Translations under genes and position numbers: made by a program
Assembly: GCA_022695795.1 (NCBI GenBank)
Contig: MU404136.1
Location: 62,001-126,000 of the forward strand
DNA length: 64,000 nucleotides
Origin: Biscogniauxia marginata
Lineage: Eukaryota; Ascomycota; Sordariomycetes; Xylariales; Xylariaceae
Reading direction: 5' to 3'
In this document: positions 46,375-56,814 of the stretch, one piece after another
Layout: every line of letters begins with the position of its first letter
Position numbering within the stretch: position 1 is the first letter of the stretch
Notes under the pieces: generated by a model
The model's database searches: none
The model's input: only the letters and a program-made list of their open reading frames with translations
What the model was told of the DNA's origin: nothing

Positions 46375-49300
46375 CTTTCGTGTAAGCGGTGACGGGACCA
46401 GACCGGTGGGGACGACTCGGCTCCAGTCGTCAAAAGGACAAAAAGCTCCTGGGCTTCAATGCCTAAAGTAGATACGAATCGTGCTTTTTCTCTGCCCGCC
46501 TGTCTGTCTCGTTGGCTTTCGTTCCTGTTCTTCTCCTTTTCCTCTAAAGAGATTGTTGGGAGTTCCCCTTAGTTTTCCGAGCTCCGTGTGAAGATTGAGT
46601 TGGGCAGGGCGCTTCTCGAACGTCTAAACCGCGAGGGTTGTTCCGCGCTATGTGTAAGCCGCGTCCGGTCGACGATGTCAGCGGCGAAGGGACCATAGAG
46701 TAGGAAACCTTTTCTCTTCCTGTCTCTCGCTTCTTTTTTTTCACTCCTCGACGTCCCCAGTAGAGCTCTTTCTAACTTTCCGCACCGCGCTTGCAAAGGG
46801 GGAGCTTCTAATATGGACAGCATGAGAAATTTTGGTGACTTTTCTCGGACAAGAAAAAAAAAAAGAAACTGGCTACGCAGGATAGATTAAAGACGGGACC
46901 CTGTGGAGGCGGGAATGGTGGGGAGGGGGTGGCCGAGGGAGGGAGCGTAGTGTTATACATATTTCAGAGTCATTCCTGGCGAAGAGATACATAATATGTA
47001 GCAAAGTCGCATATCTACCTCATTAGGGAAGGGCAACAGGGGTCCACCGAATTCCTAAAGAAACCCCCATTGCGGCCTGCCAATAATGGGGTTTTCTGGG
47101 GCCTATTCGTAAACTCGCCTGCTCGCCTGCTCGCGTGTCTGCGATTCTGGGAATAGCGAGCCCGGCTAGGCTTTTTGTGCGAGTCTCCATAATACATAAG
47201 AAGTGCTCGCGTGGTGTCAGGTCTTGGCACCGCATAGACAGGGGGTGGGAGACGGACTAGCTACTAAACCAGCAAGGAGGCATCTCTTCGTCACATGTCC
47301 ACGCTTGAACGCAATGTTTACAGTAGGATAAACGCTACCCAGCCTTGTCATCCCTGCGACCTCGAGTAACCTTGGCTTGTCAGACGTGCCCACAATGTGA
47401 GGATGTAGCTTAGCTCTTGTCAGGGTGTAGTCAGATGTATATCGTCATCTTCGTGGCCTCGAGATTCGAGACTGCGAGTAACTACTCACCCCCGGAGTGT
47501 GGCCGACGGGTCACCGGTCTCATCCCGAATCAAATCCGGGGAGCGTAGCTCTTTCCCGGCTCTTTCCCGTGATACCCCAGCCTTGGTATCATGATCGTGG
47601 AGGCTCCAGGTCAAGTTCGCATTAGCAGCCTACACCCCCTCGAGTTGGATTTGCGGAGTGGCCAATCATGTCGTAGGAGTGCACTTACACTATACCCCGA
47701 CGTTCGAGTCCTGGCTGAAGGAGGCTTAGCTAGTCACGATGGCGGAGTCAGCTGGATGCAACAGGTTTCTTGTCGTTCATAAGTAATGTAATGTAATGCC
47801 CGTGTAACGACCGCCACAGGATCTAAACCAATCCACCAAGGTCAGAAGGCCGGGAACTATAGAGCGGCGGTCGTTTCGCTTTGTTGCGGGATAAGTAACA
47901 AACGAGAAGATCGATGGCCAGTCGTACTGCGAACCACCGCATTTTGCGGTCTCTTGGTGTCGAACGCTTGGGATGTCTTGGAATATTACGTGATAGGAGG
48001 CCGTAGATCAGTCTGGCCGGCCGTTGTTCCGTCCCACCGAGCCGCTCTGCTGAATATTCAGCCATGAGACCGAACACCAACCCAGATAGAGCAGAGCGGG
48101 ATGCAGGATGCATGCAAGGTGCAGGTTCGGGTTCAGTTCTGGTCAGTAGTGATCTCGAATCAAAGGCGACCTTGGCGGCAAATTACCGGGGTCAACAAAA
48201 TTTTCGTCTATGCTGGTCCTTATTCAGATTATCAAGGTACTCAGGGATTTGATGCATACCAACACCAGGCCAAGTGGATCTAGAAAAGAGTCTGTCCTTT
48301 GAGCTTTATTAGGTGCCTTGAAATCGGGCACTATGACTCGATTCAGACTCGTTCAGCGGAGAAAACCGGCTGGGAATGTAGATTCTTTGCTCCATGCCGT
48401 ATTCCCGTCCGGTAGTGAGTCTAACCTCTTATACTTACTTGTCGGTATATATTTGAAGGTTGGATACCGTACCGAAGCTGTGAATGGTGCGACGTTATGT
48501 CTCTTATTAGGCAGTTAACAAACCACCTAGTGTGTTACATTAGCAGATACGTTCATATTCATACACACGTAACCTATAGTGCGTTGATGTAGTGTGTATC
48601 GTGTACTTACCGCGTTTTAGACCGGGACTTCGCAAATAAAAAAATTCGCGAAAGAGGGTCAAATTCAAATCTGGCAGGTTGACTACGGAGTATTGCGGGA
48701 CCTATTCGTTGCATCAATACAAGCAATACATTGCAATTACATAATGTACACGAAAGAGTTGTACATGAGAAGATGCTCGTCTAACAATTGATACTCCTAA
48801 TATGGCGTGAACGTACCTTCGTAGAGTCGTATTCCTCCACAAGTCCTCTATAAAACTTCGGTAGCAAAATACTACCTATTACGACAACTCGACAACCTCT
48901 TTGCAAGTACAAGACATTATCGTGATGCAGGTCCGTCATTTATAAAATACCCCACGTCTACTTGTTACATAGTCCAGGTAGGTATTTCTTTTTCTCACTT
49001 TCTCCAACTCGTTCAAGCGTCTGCCCCTCCATCCTCCAAGCAACTAGACAGCCCCCCTTTTCCCCGAAGGGCCCCTCATCTTATCCCTTGTTAGTAACTC
49101 CGCATACTAGTCACAACTAGTATAGTTAAAGGCGGGCTTCTCCATCATCTTGGCTTTCGCATGCCTCTGGGTTTCTCCATGATCCTGACTCTGTAAAGGT
49201 CTGTGTGACGTGACAGGGTGCCCACCCGTTCCATCGGATCGAGATTGTCTAGGTATCTGTGATGTCTGATCGTAGGGACGACATAAGAGATACGATATGT

Positions 49301-51350
49301 CTGAGGGTCAACGCAACCTTGACAGTGCGGTGTGCGGCCGAACGTCTTTTTAAGATGATTGGGGGCATGTTGGTCCGCCATACCCGTAAAATATCGGCAA
49401 ATGTCCGCCGGCAGATTCGATCGGAAGGCTGTACAATGGCATGGTAAACCTTTATGAACAGCTCTACTCTAATCTTGACCAACACGGCCATGTTTGCATA
49501 ATTTCCATATTGTGTCATTTGTACTTCAGTAAGTACATTGCTACATTGAATACCTGCCCACTAGAACAGCTGTAACATAGACCCGTATGTCAAGACAACC
49601 TGCCCCGTGTCGCAAGTTTTAAAACATGTATGTATATATGTAGATCGCACGCTGGGCTTCATGGTTCTTAGATCATAGTACGCATCAAACTATTTCGTGA
49701 AACTTACGTTCGTAAGGTCCCCATTGGGTAATATATCCACCAATGATGGGCTCGTTCGATAGTCTCCATATCCTCGCCATGTTAAGTCTTGGGGATGAGT
49801 AATCTACCTTTCCTAACTTTGCCATCGATTGCTGGTACCTGTTTCTATTGCGAAAGGGAGCTGTCTGACTTGTCCTGGAAAGCCTGGGGTAATCAGCGCT
49901 TGAATCGGCTCAGAGCTTAGATCACTAGCTGAGCTCGTTTACCCGCGATTCTAGTCATCGGTGAAGAGGTTTAGATTTACACTATCCAAAGGCGAGCTTC
50001 TCAACATCATGGTATTGTACCGCATACTTCCCGGCGTTACTTAAAAGTTACGGCCATGATGACAACTTGTTGGGGAGTGTTGAAATATGGGGATATGCCC
50101 CTGTACGATCCATGATCTCCTGTGTATATATATGGGCTTCGCCCACCTACTATAGACTCACCTTGAACCAATACATTTGATCCCATCATCATATCTTCGT
50201 CTCATCTCAACAGGGAGATGCGCAAATTAGTCATATACGAATTCTTCCCAAGTCTAGATGACTCTGTGGACAGCAGGTTTCCCAACTCTTATATACGGAG
50301 GCAAAAGAAGAATATTGTACAGGTAATCCTCTTATGAAGCGAAGACGAGGTCCCACCTGAAGCTACCAAGGATATTTAGGATGGAGCGGCCTCCTAGCCA
50401 ATCCCATATGCCGTGTTTCGCATCGCAGACGACCTATCTGACACAGGAAATTACATCTGCGCTTACATATACGCTAGCTAATTGGAGCAACACGCATGCT
50501 CTCTTCATATTTTTTATAGAAAAACCCCCGGACTCCAGTACGCCTAGGGCCATAAAGATAGGAGAGCGGAAGAGATAGCCGGACACTACTGACAGCCCGC
50601 TACAGAGAGTTTCAGTAAGCTGTAGGATATAGCCTGAAACTGCGCAACTGCAACTTGAAATTGACTGCTCAGGCAGTGTGGTTTACTAGCGTGGCCCCAG
50701 CCGGGGGTGAGAAATTCTTCCTACCCCCCGAGCATGACACGGTTGTTTACGGTGGGTGGCATATGTCGGGATTTTCGATATCATCGGGTAGATGCGGAGA
50801 GTAAGTAGTATCAATCCGGTGCCGCCTGGTCCGTCCGAGGTGAAGGGGCTCCGTTACCTTAGTTGCCCATCTTTTGGGTCAACGCTGGGACAGCCCGTCT
50901 CCGAGGTGCGCCTGCGCATTCCATTAGGTTCGCTCTACTATTCGTACAATACACCCTCTTCTAGCCCCTTTTTATCTTGGCCAACCGCACAGGCCTCCGA
51001 CTTTGGTGTTGGTACGATGTGCTTGGTCGTCGTCAAGTATGGATACTATAAAGAGGAAGCCCCATGTCAAGATCTCGGGCTACCTCTCGCGTAAGCTTGT
51101 CTATCAGTCCAACTTACAGGAGCCATTGGTGGCCTAATCGGTATCTTCAAGCGACGTGCCCTAGATATTTGGGTGTCATTTGTCTACACTACTAAGTATA
51201 CGGTTGGTGGTCAACTTTTCCATTTCCATAAGATATGCCCCCTTCAACGCCATCCCATAAACCTAACAAGCATCACTAAACACTCTTTTATACTTGTAAT
51301 GATGTCGATATGGAGCATCTAGGCAAGCCTCACGCATTAAAACGGCTCCT
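46375..51350. other. Gene-poor tract, 5.0 kb
   Basis: No gene is supported. The first kilobase is the likely promoter and 5' leader of the CTF1/FarA-like gene. The rest holds short scattered frames with early stops and TA-rich stretches, e.g. TATATATG near 50126. I see no terminal repeats or transposase motif. Confidence 0.5.
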
Positions 51351-53079
51351 TTAAGATGCATCACCTGTCGTTTCGCCATCTTCCCCGTGGATTTCCTTCC
51401 ACTCTTCCTCAGTGACGTGTAGCCACTGCGAGGCTATTGTCGTAAGCGCCCAAAGGTCGCTAGATATGAGGAACCTGGCCATCTCCATAAAAGCGAAATT
51501 GAGCACCCCACGCCATGATAGGCTGTCTAAAATGTTAACCTCGAACATGTGGTCATAAGGTAGCCCTCGTTTGCGCGCGAAAGCTCGTCCTATAGCTCGA
51601 TGTGCTAGAGCATCTAGAGGCGCGAGGATGATCTGAGTGATAGAGCCGGTGAGAACTTCTCCCGCGAGGAGAGAAGGGAGGCTCGTTAGAGGATTGACGA
51701 CGTATTTTGGCGCTTCTTTCTGCTGCGGCCGGGAATCTCCGTTGAAGCTCGGCCGTAATTCAGCAGACCAAACGCCGGTTGGCGGTTCCGTTGCTTCACT
51801 AGTATCAACATCGAAACTAATGAGCGTTGGGTTGACCATATCTGAGTCTTCCTCGTCGGTCACATACTCGTCCCCGCCCCTACTTGAGAATGTGCTTTGC
51901 CTTCTAATTGAGCCAACCGGAATAGGTTCGCCATTGGTTTGGCCATCTAAAGCCAAAGCAGTTGGGACATCCACATCTGGATTCGGGGTATGGCGTATCT
52001 CACGATCAGCTGCACCAAGTGTAGGTGACTCTGGAGCGGTTTGCCTTCGATCTGTGCTGGCGGGTAAACTAGCTCGGGAGGTCGAATGTGGACTTGAAGG
52101 CTTCGGCAGATACTTTTGTACACGCTGCCGAATGGGGGTGCTGATATATTCCCAGACAAAGCCGAACGCGTAGTATGTAGCGTAGGGAACGAGATTGAGG
52201 GCAAGCTTTCCAAGCCAGTGGGAAACACTGGAGACGTCTAGAGACTTGGGAATCGGCGGCGCAGTGAATGGTGACGAAGTCGAGAAGGGGATGAAGAAAT
52301 TTGGGCCGGGCAGCCACCGGGACCCAGGTATCAAGTCTAGACGCTGCATTGCAACAAATAACTGAAGGTGAAACCGAAGATATGCTAAAGCACCTCGAAA
52401 CCTGCGAAATGTCAACGTCTGCTCCCAGCGAGGGGCATTTTGAAATTACCATATATTCTCTCTGGCTCTTTTGGTTGACTTTGAGCACCAGCGTAATGAC
52501 TGTACTGTGACGAAGGCTGGCAGCCCCGCAAAACACAGACGCATATAAGAGTGAGTGGTGTACTCGGTGTGTAATAACTTTAGAAACGGAAGACTGGCAT
52601 GCTCCTTGTAGACCTATGATGAGGTTAGTAGAGGTTGTTGGCATGCATAGAGAAGTGACCGACTAGAATGCGTTGCCTAATCCCATGAACACCCCATATT
52701 CCAGCTATGATGAGCGCACGGCCAACGAGGTGCAACGATCTACCCGTGTCGCTCTCGTACTCGTGGTGCTGGCGAGCAGACTCGGCCTCCGCTGCGTTGC
52801 TGCCATTTTCAGGTTCGGCTACTCCTATTACTAGCATGACCTCGTTATGAGCACGGATCACGTCCTTAATGATCCTCTTTGTCTCGGGATTAACAATGCG
52901 ACCTGCTTCATCATACTGCTTCTCAGGCTCATGGGGATCCGCTTCGCCTTCGCCCGCTTCAACACCATCGTATGGCGATCGTCCCTGTTAAAGATGTTAG
53001 ATTTGAATGGACAGGGCTTGATAAAATTAATAGTAGTTCCTACCAAGGCTAAGGACGTCAAGGGTTCTGATCTTGTCAT
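51351..53079 (-). CDS. Uncharacterised fungal membrane protein, 523 residues
   Basis: Four exons join in frame: 53079-53044, 52984-52664, 52613-52450 and 52401-51351 (introns 59, 50 and 48 bp). The intron 2 donor is GTCGGT, weak but GT-AG. The protein starts MTRSEPLTSLAL. It then has a charged segment with VNPETKRIIKDVIRAHNEVM, VIGVAEPEN and a Glu-rich coil. Hydrophobic stretches follow: LVGRALIIAGIWGVHGIRQ, RLCFAGLPAFVTVQ, GALAYLRFHLQLFVAMQRL, LNLVPYATYYAFGFVWEYI, and near the C-terminus LLAGEVLTGSITQIILAP and GVLNFAFMEMARFLI. A disordered region rich in Ser/Pro/Asp separates the last two groups. I think it is a conserved ascomycete family but I know no function. A mitochondrial or ER location is possible. 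Confidence 0.82.
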
Positions 53080-53619
53080 AGCGAGATGAAGTTGCTCTAG
53101 AAAGCGCGTAGAATGAATGGATGGGCAAGTAAGTTTCAAGGCCACAAGGCTTCAGAGAAACGCATCATGTAAGAATGCGCTTAGTGGACAGAGTAGTTCA
53201 AGAATGCGACGCACGGATTTGAATATCCTACGAACTACATGCAGTCATATCGAAAGTCGATAGAATGAAGCTGAATCAATTATATGAGTTGATAGTTTGT
53301 TTGATAACTGCAGCTAAGTGTAAAGTGAGCAAGGCGATCTACGCATGCTTCTGCTAGCTGCTTGAAAAGGTACCTTAGGTAGGTACCTCAGGCCCCCACA
53401 TATCAGTACCTAAGCAGGATTAGCTGTGCGCCAAAACTGATATGAGACTAACTATAATAGGCAGTAGGAGGTACCTAGGTAGTTAAATTGGCCAGCTCAT
53501 TATCGGTATCGTTATCATTATCGATTCATAAAAATTTCCTGAGTTCCTTGAATATCCCACCTACCGATATCAATTCAACAGTCGACCACTGCTGGGCGCA
53601 TCTATCTTATGCTTTCAAG
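53080..53619. promoter_or_regulatory. Shared upstream region of membrane protein gene and UTP13
   Basis: This 540-bp gap separates divergent start codons. It carries TAGGTAGGTACCT and GGTACCTAGGTAG words (53376-53388 and 53470-53482), the same palindromic motif found in other gene-flanking DNA in this window, and an ATTATCGGTATCGTTATCATTATCG repeat near 53498. Confidence 0.45.
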
Positions 53620-56468
53620 ATGGCCAATAAAGCGCCCTTCAAGACGACTTTCGAAGCAACCGAGGTTATTAGGCCTATTTTTACCGGTGGCGCCGCCGCA
53701 ATTGAGGATGGCGCTCGCATCTTAGCTACCACCTTGGGTGAAGATGCGATTCTGACTGACCTCAAGTCCGGAAAGCACATAACAAAGGTCGAAGGGGTTT
53801 GTTCTCCTTTGCACTATACGAAAAGTGCTCGTGCTAACCAAAGATACCCAGGATGGCGAGGCAATATCGACATTGACATGTAAGTTCAGTCCATGTTGTT
53901 GGAACTGTCATGCCCGGAACTCATTCGTATATAGTGACCCCTTCTGGCTCCCACCTTATCATATGTTCCCGGTCGCTATCTATGCGCATATACTCCTTAC
54001 AGAAAACACCGTCGAACGATTCGATAGAACCTCAACTAGTGCGGACAGTCAGACCTCACAGTACCCCCGTCGTTGTTCTCGCCGTCGACAAGACAAGCAC
54101 GTTGCTCGCAACAGGGGGCACCGATGGCTCAATCAAAGTTTGGGATATCAATGGCGGCTATGTGACACATACATTTCGCGGGCCGAGTGTGCTTGTGTCC
54201 GCACTCCACTTCTTCGAGATGGCAGTGAGCTCGAGGAAGAACCCAGAATCGAATAGCACAAACGAGACCGACAAGAGAAAGAGGCGAAAGTCGAAAACGA
54301 CTCGTGATGAGGTTGAGGAGGAAGAACCAGCTACGGCCAGATTTCGGCTTGCATCCGGAAGTCAGGATGGGAAAATCCGCGTATGGGATCTACACAAAAG
54401 GAGTGTAGTCGCCAATCTCGATTCTCATGTTTCGGACGTGCAGGGGCTTGATTACTCGCCCGTCCAGAATATACTAGTCACCGCAGGCAGAGACAAAACG
54501 ATAAGATGGTGGGATACGAAGTCCTGGAAGTCACGAAAGGTTGTACCCTGTTTCGAGCTCGTCGAAGCCGTCGGTTTCATTGGAGATGGCCAACTTACAT
54601 ACACTGCCGGATCGAACGGTTGCCTGCGTATATGGGACACTGATACTGGTCGGGAACTGACAAGGGAACAGAAGGCAAAACTCGAGCCTGAAGCTTTTGT
54701 CGGGGCTGTGTACCGTCCTGGCTTTCCCTTCATCGCCTGTATCCAAGTGGACCATACCATAGCTCTCTATCACATCCCTTCTGATGTCAACGATTCGTCT
54801 CAGATAGCGCCTCCTGAGCCGTTCCGCCGTATATCTGGAACTCATGATGATATTATCGACTTACGATATTTATTACCAGACTATTCCCTAATCGCACTGG
54901 CAACAAATTCCGAGGATATTCGGATAGTTTCGGTGTCCGAGCCAAATCTCAATTCTAACACCCTAATTTCTTCCGACTATTTTGGCCAGGATATTGCGCT
55001 CCTTAAAGGTCACGACGACATTATTATATCTCTTGACGTTGACTGGTCTGGTCACTGGGTTGCTACGGGTGCAAAGGATAATATTGCTAAGCTTTGGCGG
55101 GTGGATCCTGCTAGCAACTCCTATACCTGTTGGGCAACATTTCCAGGACATGCCGAATCCGTTGGTGCAGTGGCGCTACCACGGACCCGGCCTCCTGAAG
55201 GCTCCAAGGCTTACAGTAACCCGTTAGATCATCCGCCACAGTTTCTAGTCACAGGCTCTTCTGACCAGACCATTAAAAAATGGCAGATACCTCGGGAGTC
55301 GCAACAAAGCGCAAAATCTGGTATCAGAGCCGCATATACACGAAAAGCCCACGACAAGGATATAAATGCCATTGATGTCAACAGTACATCTCAATTTTTT
55401 GCCTCTGCATCCCAGGACAAGCTAGTCAAGATATGGTCAATAGAAGAAGGAGAAGTTCAAGGTATCCTCCGGGGCCATCGACGAGGTGTCTGGTCTGTTT
55501 GCTTCGCTCCACCGAATGCGCCCGTTCTTCAAGGCGAGCAAGGTTCGGTAGCCGGGAAAGGCGTGCTGATCACGGGAAGTGGTGATAAGACGGTGAAACT
55601 CTGGAACCTTACCGACTATTCTTGTTTGAGGACGTTCGAGGGTCATTCACATAGCGTCCTAAAGGTAGTCTGGCTCAATATGCCCCCAATTGAGGAGCGT
55701 TCGAAGAAGCCTGTCCTTATTGCTAGCGCCGGAGGCGACGGTCTTGTGAAGGTATGGGATGTCAATTCTGGCGAGGCTGAATGCACACTAGATAATCACG
55801 AGGACCGGGTTTGGGCACTGGCTGTTCAGCCTGAGACCAATATGCTTGTCTCTGGAAGCGGTGACTCCACTGTGACATTCTGGAAAGACACGTCCACAGA
55901 GACGCAAATCGCTTCAAATGAAGCGGCCCTGAAAATCATCGAGCAGGAACAAGAGCTCGACAACTACGAATACGTCGGGGCGTATCGGGAAGCTATCACG
56001 CTGGCGCTCCAACTCAACCACCCTCGCAAGCTCCAGAGCCTCTTTGAAAAGGTAGTTAGCTCAGCGAAACCGGATGCTGGGAGCCTATGCGGATTGAAAG
56101 CTGTCGACGAGGCTTTGGTCAGCCTTACGGATGAACAACTCTTCTTACTTCTTTTAAGGCTTAGGGATTGGAACACAAATGCGAGGACAGCACCGATGGC
56201 ACAACGCATTTTGTGGACTATCGTCAAGAGCTATCCGGCCTCTAGATTATCAAATCTGTCAGTGAAAGGAGCTCGGGGACAAACGAGTTTAAAGGAGGTA
56301 CTGAACGCGCTGAAGGTCTATACTGAAAGGCACTATAAACGCATGGAAGAGTTGGTAGATGAAAGCTATCTGGTGGAATATACCCTGCGAGAGATGAATA
56401 GCCTCGCGCCTCGTCTGGATAATATGAAGTTGCTAGATGATGAGGATAACGATGTCATAATGACATAG
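53620..56468 (+). CDS. UTP13: U3 snoRNA-associated protein Utp13 (WD40 repeat)
   Basis: A component of the UTP-B complex of the small-subunit processome. It acts in the nucleolus on early cleavage of the 18S precursor. Exons 53620-53796, 53852-53879 (a 28-bp micro-exon) and 53935-56468 join in frame for 912 residues. The micro-exon restores the sequence DGEAISTLTLTPSGSHLIICS, which confirms the join. At least ten WD40 blades are visible (e.g. LLATGGTDGSIKVWDINGG, RLASGSQDGKIRVWDLH, LITGSGDKTVKLWNLTDYS, VLIASAGGDGLVKVWDV), forming two propellers. The last 170 residues are the helical Utp13 C-terminal domain (VGAYREAITLALQLNHPRK, RHYKRMEELVDESYLVEYTL). An insertion of charged residues (DKRKRRKSKTTRDEVEEEE) between early blades is normal for the fungal protein. 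Confidence 0.95.
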
Positions 56469-56814
56469 ATAGTCAACTATCGAATCTCACTATATGAGCA
56501 CAACAAATACCTATTAGTATGAGCAGAGGAGAGCAATCTTGTGGTGTTGTTAGGTAGGTAGGTATCAAGACTACCCTGCCTACATGTACCTAGGTACCTT
56601 ATAATGCCACATGACGAGCCACGTTGTGGCGCAAACTCACCCTAAATAACTAAGATCTCAATTTTTTGATGCTTGTTCCTATAACTTGTGCTCACCTGTC
56701 TCGGCCCGAATTCCTTCGCCAACCAAGTTGCCCGAGTCTGAAATTGGGCCCTACTAATGCAACTATGCCGATGAGAATAATATGAGATTTTAGCCTCGCC
56801 AGCAAGCTTTCTCG
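56469..56814. other. Short intergenic spacer between UTP13 and ABC1 kinase gene
   Basis: 346 bp between two genes in the same direction. It contains GTTAGGTAGGTAGGTAT and CCTAGGTACC near 56549-56600. It must serve as UTP13 3' end and ABC1 kinase promoter; no clear TATA box. Confidence 0.5.

Noticed and set aside
47640..47730. tRNA-like sequence with an A-box-like and a GTTCGAGTCC B-box-like word
   Set aside because: The T-stem has two mismatches and the 5' and 3' acceptor strands do not pair, so it does not fold as a tRNA.
49129..50010. Two similar 25-base words (AAAGGCGGGCTTCTCCATCATC and AAAGGCGAGCTTCTCAACATCA) suggesting a repeat
   Set aside because: The similarity does not extend into the flanks, so a duplicated element is not supported.
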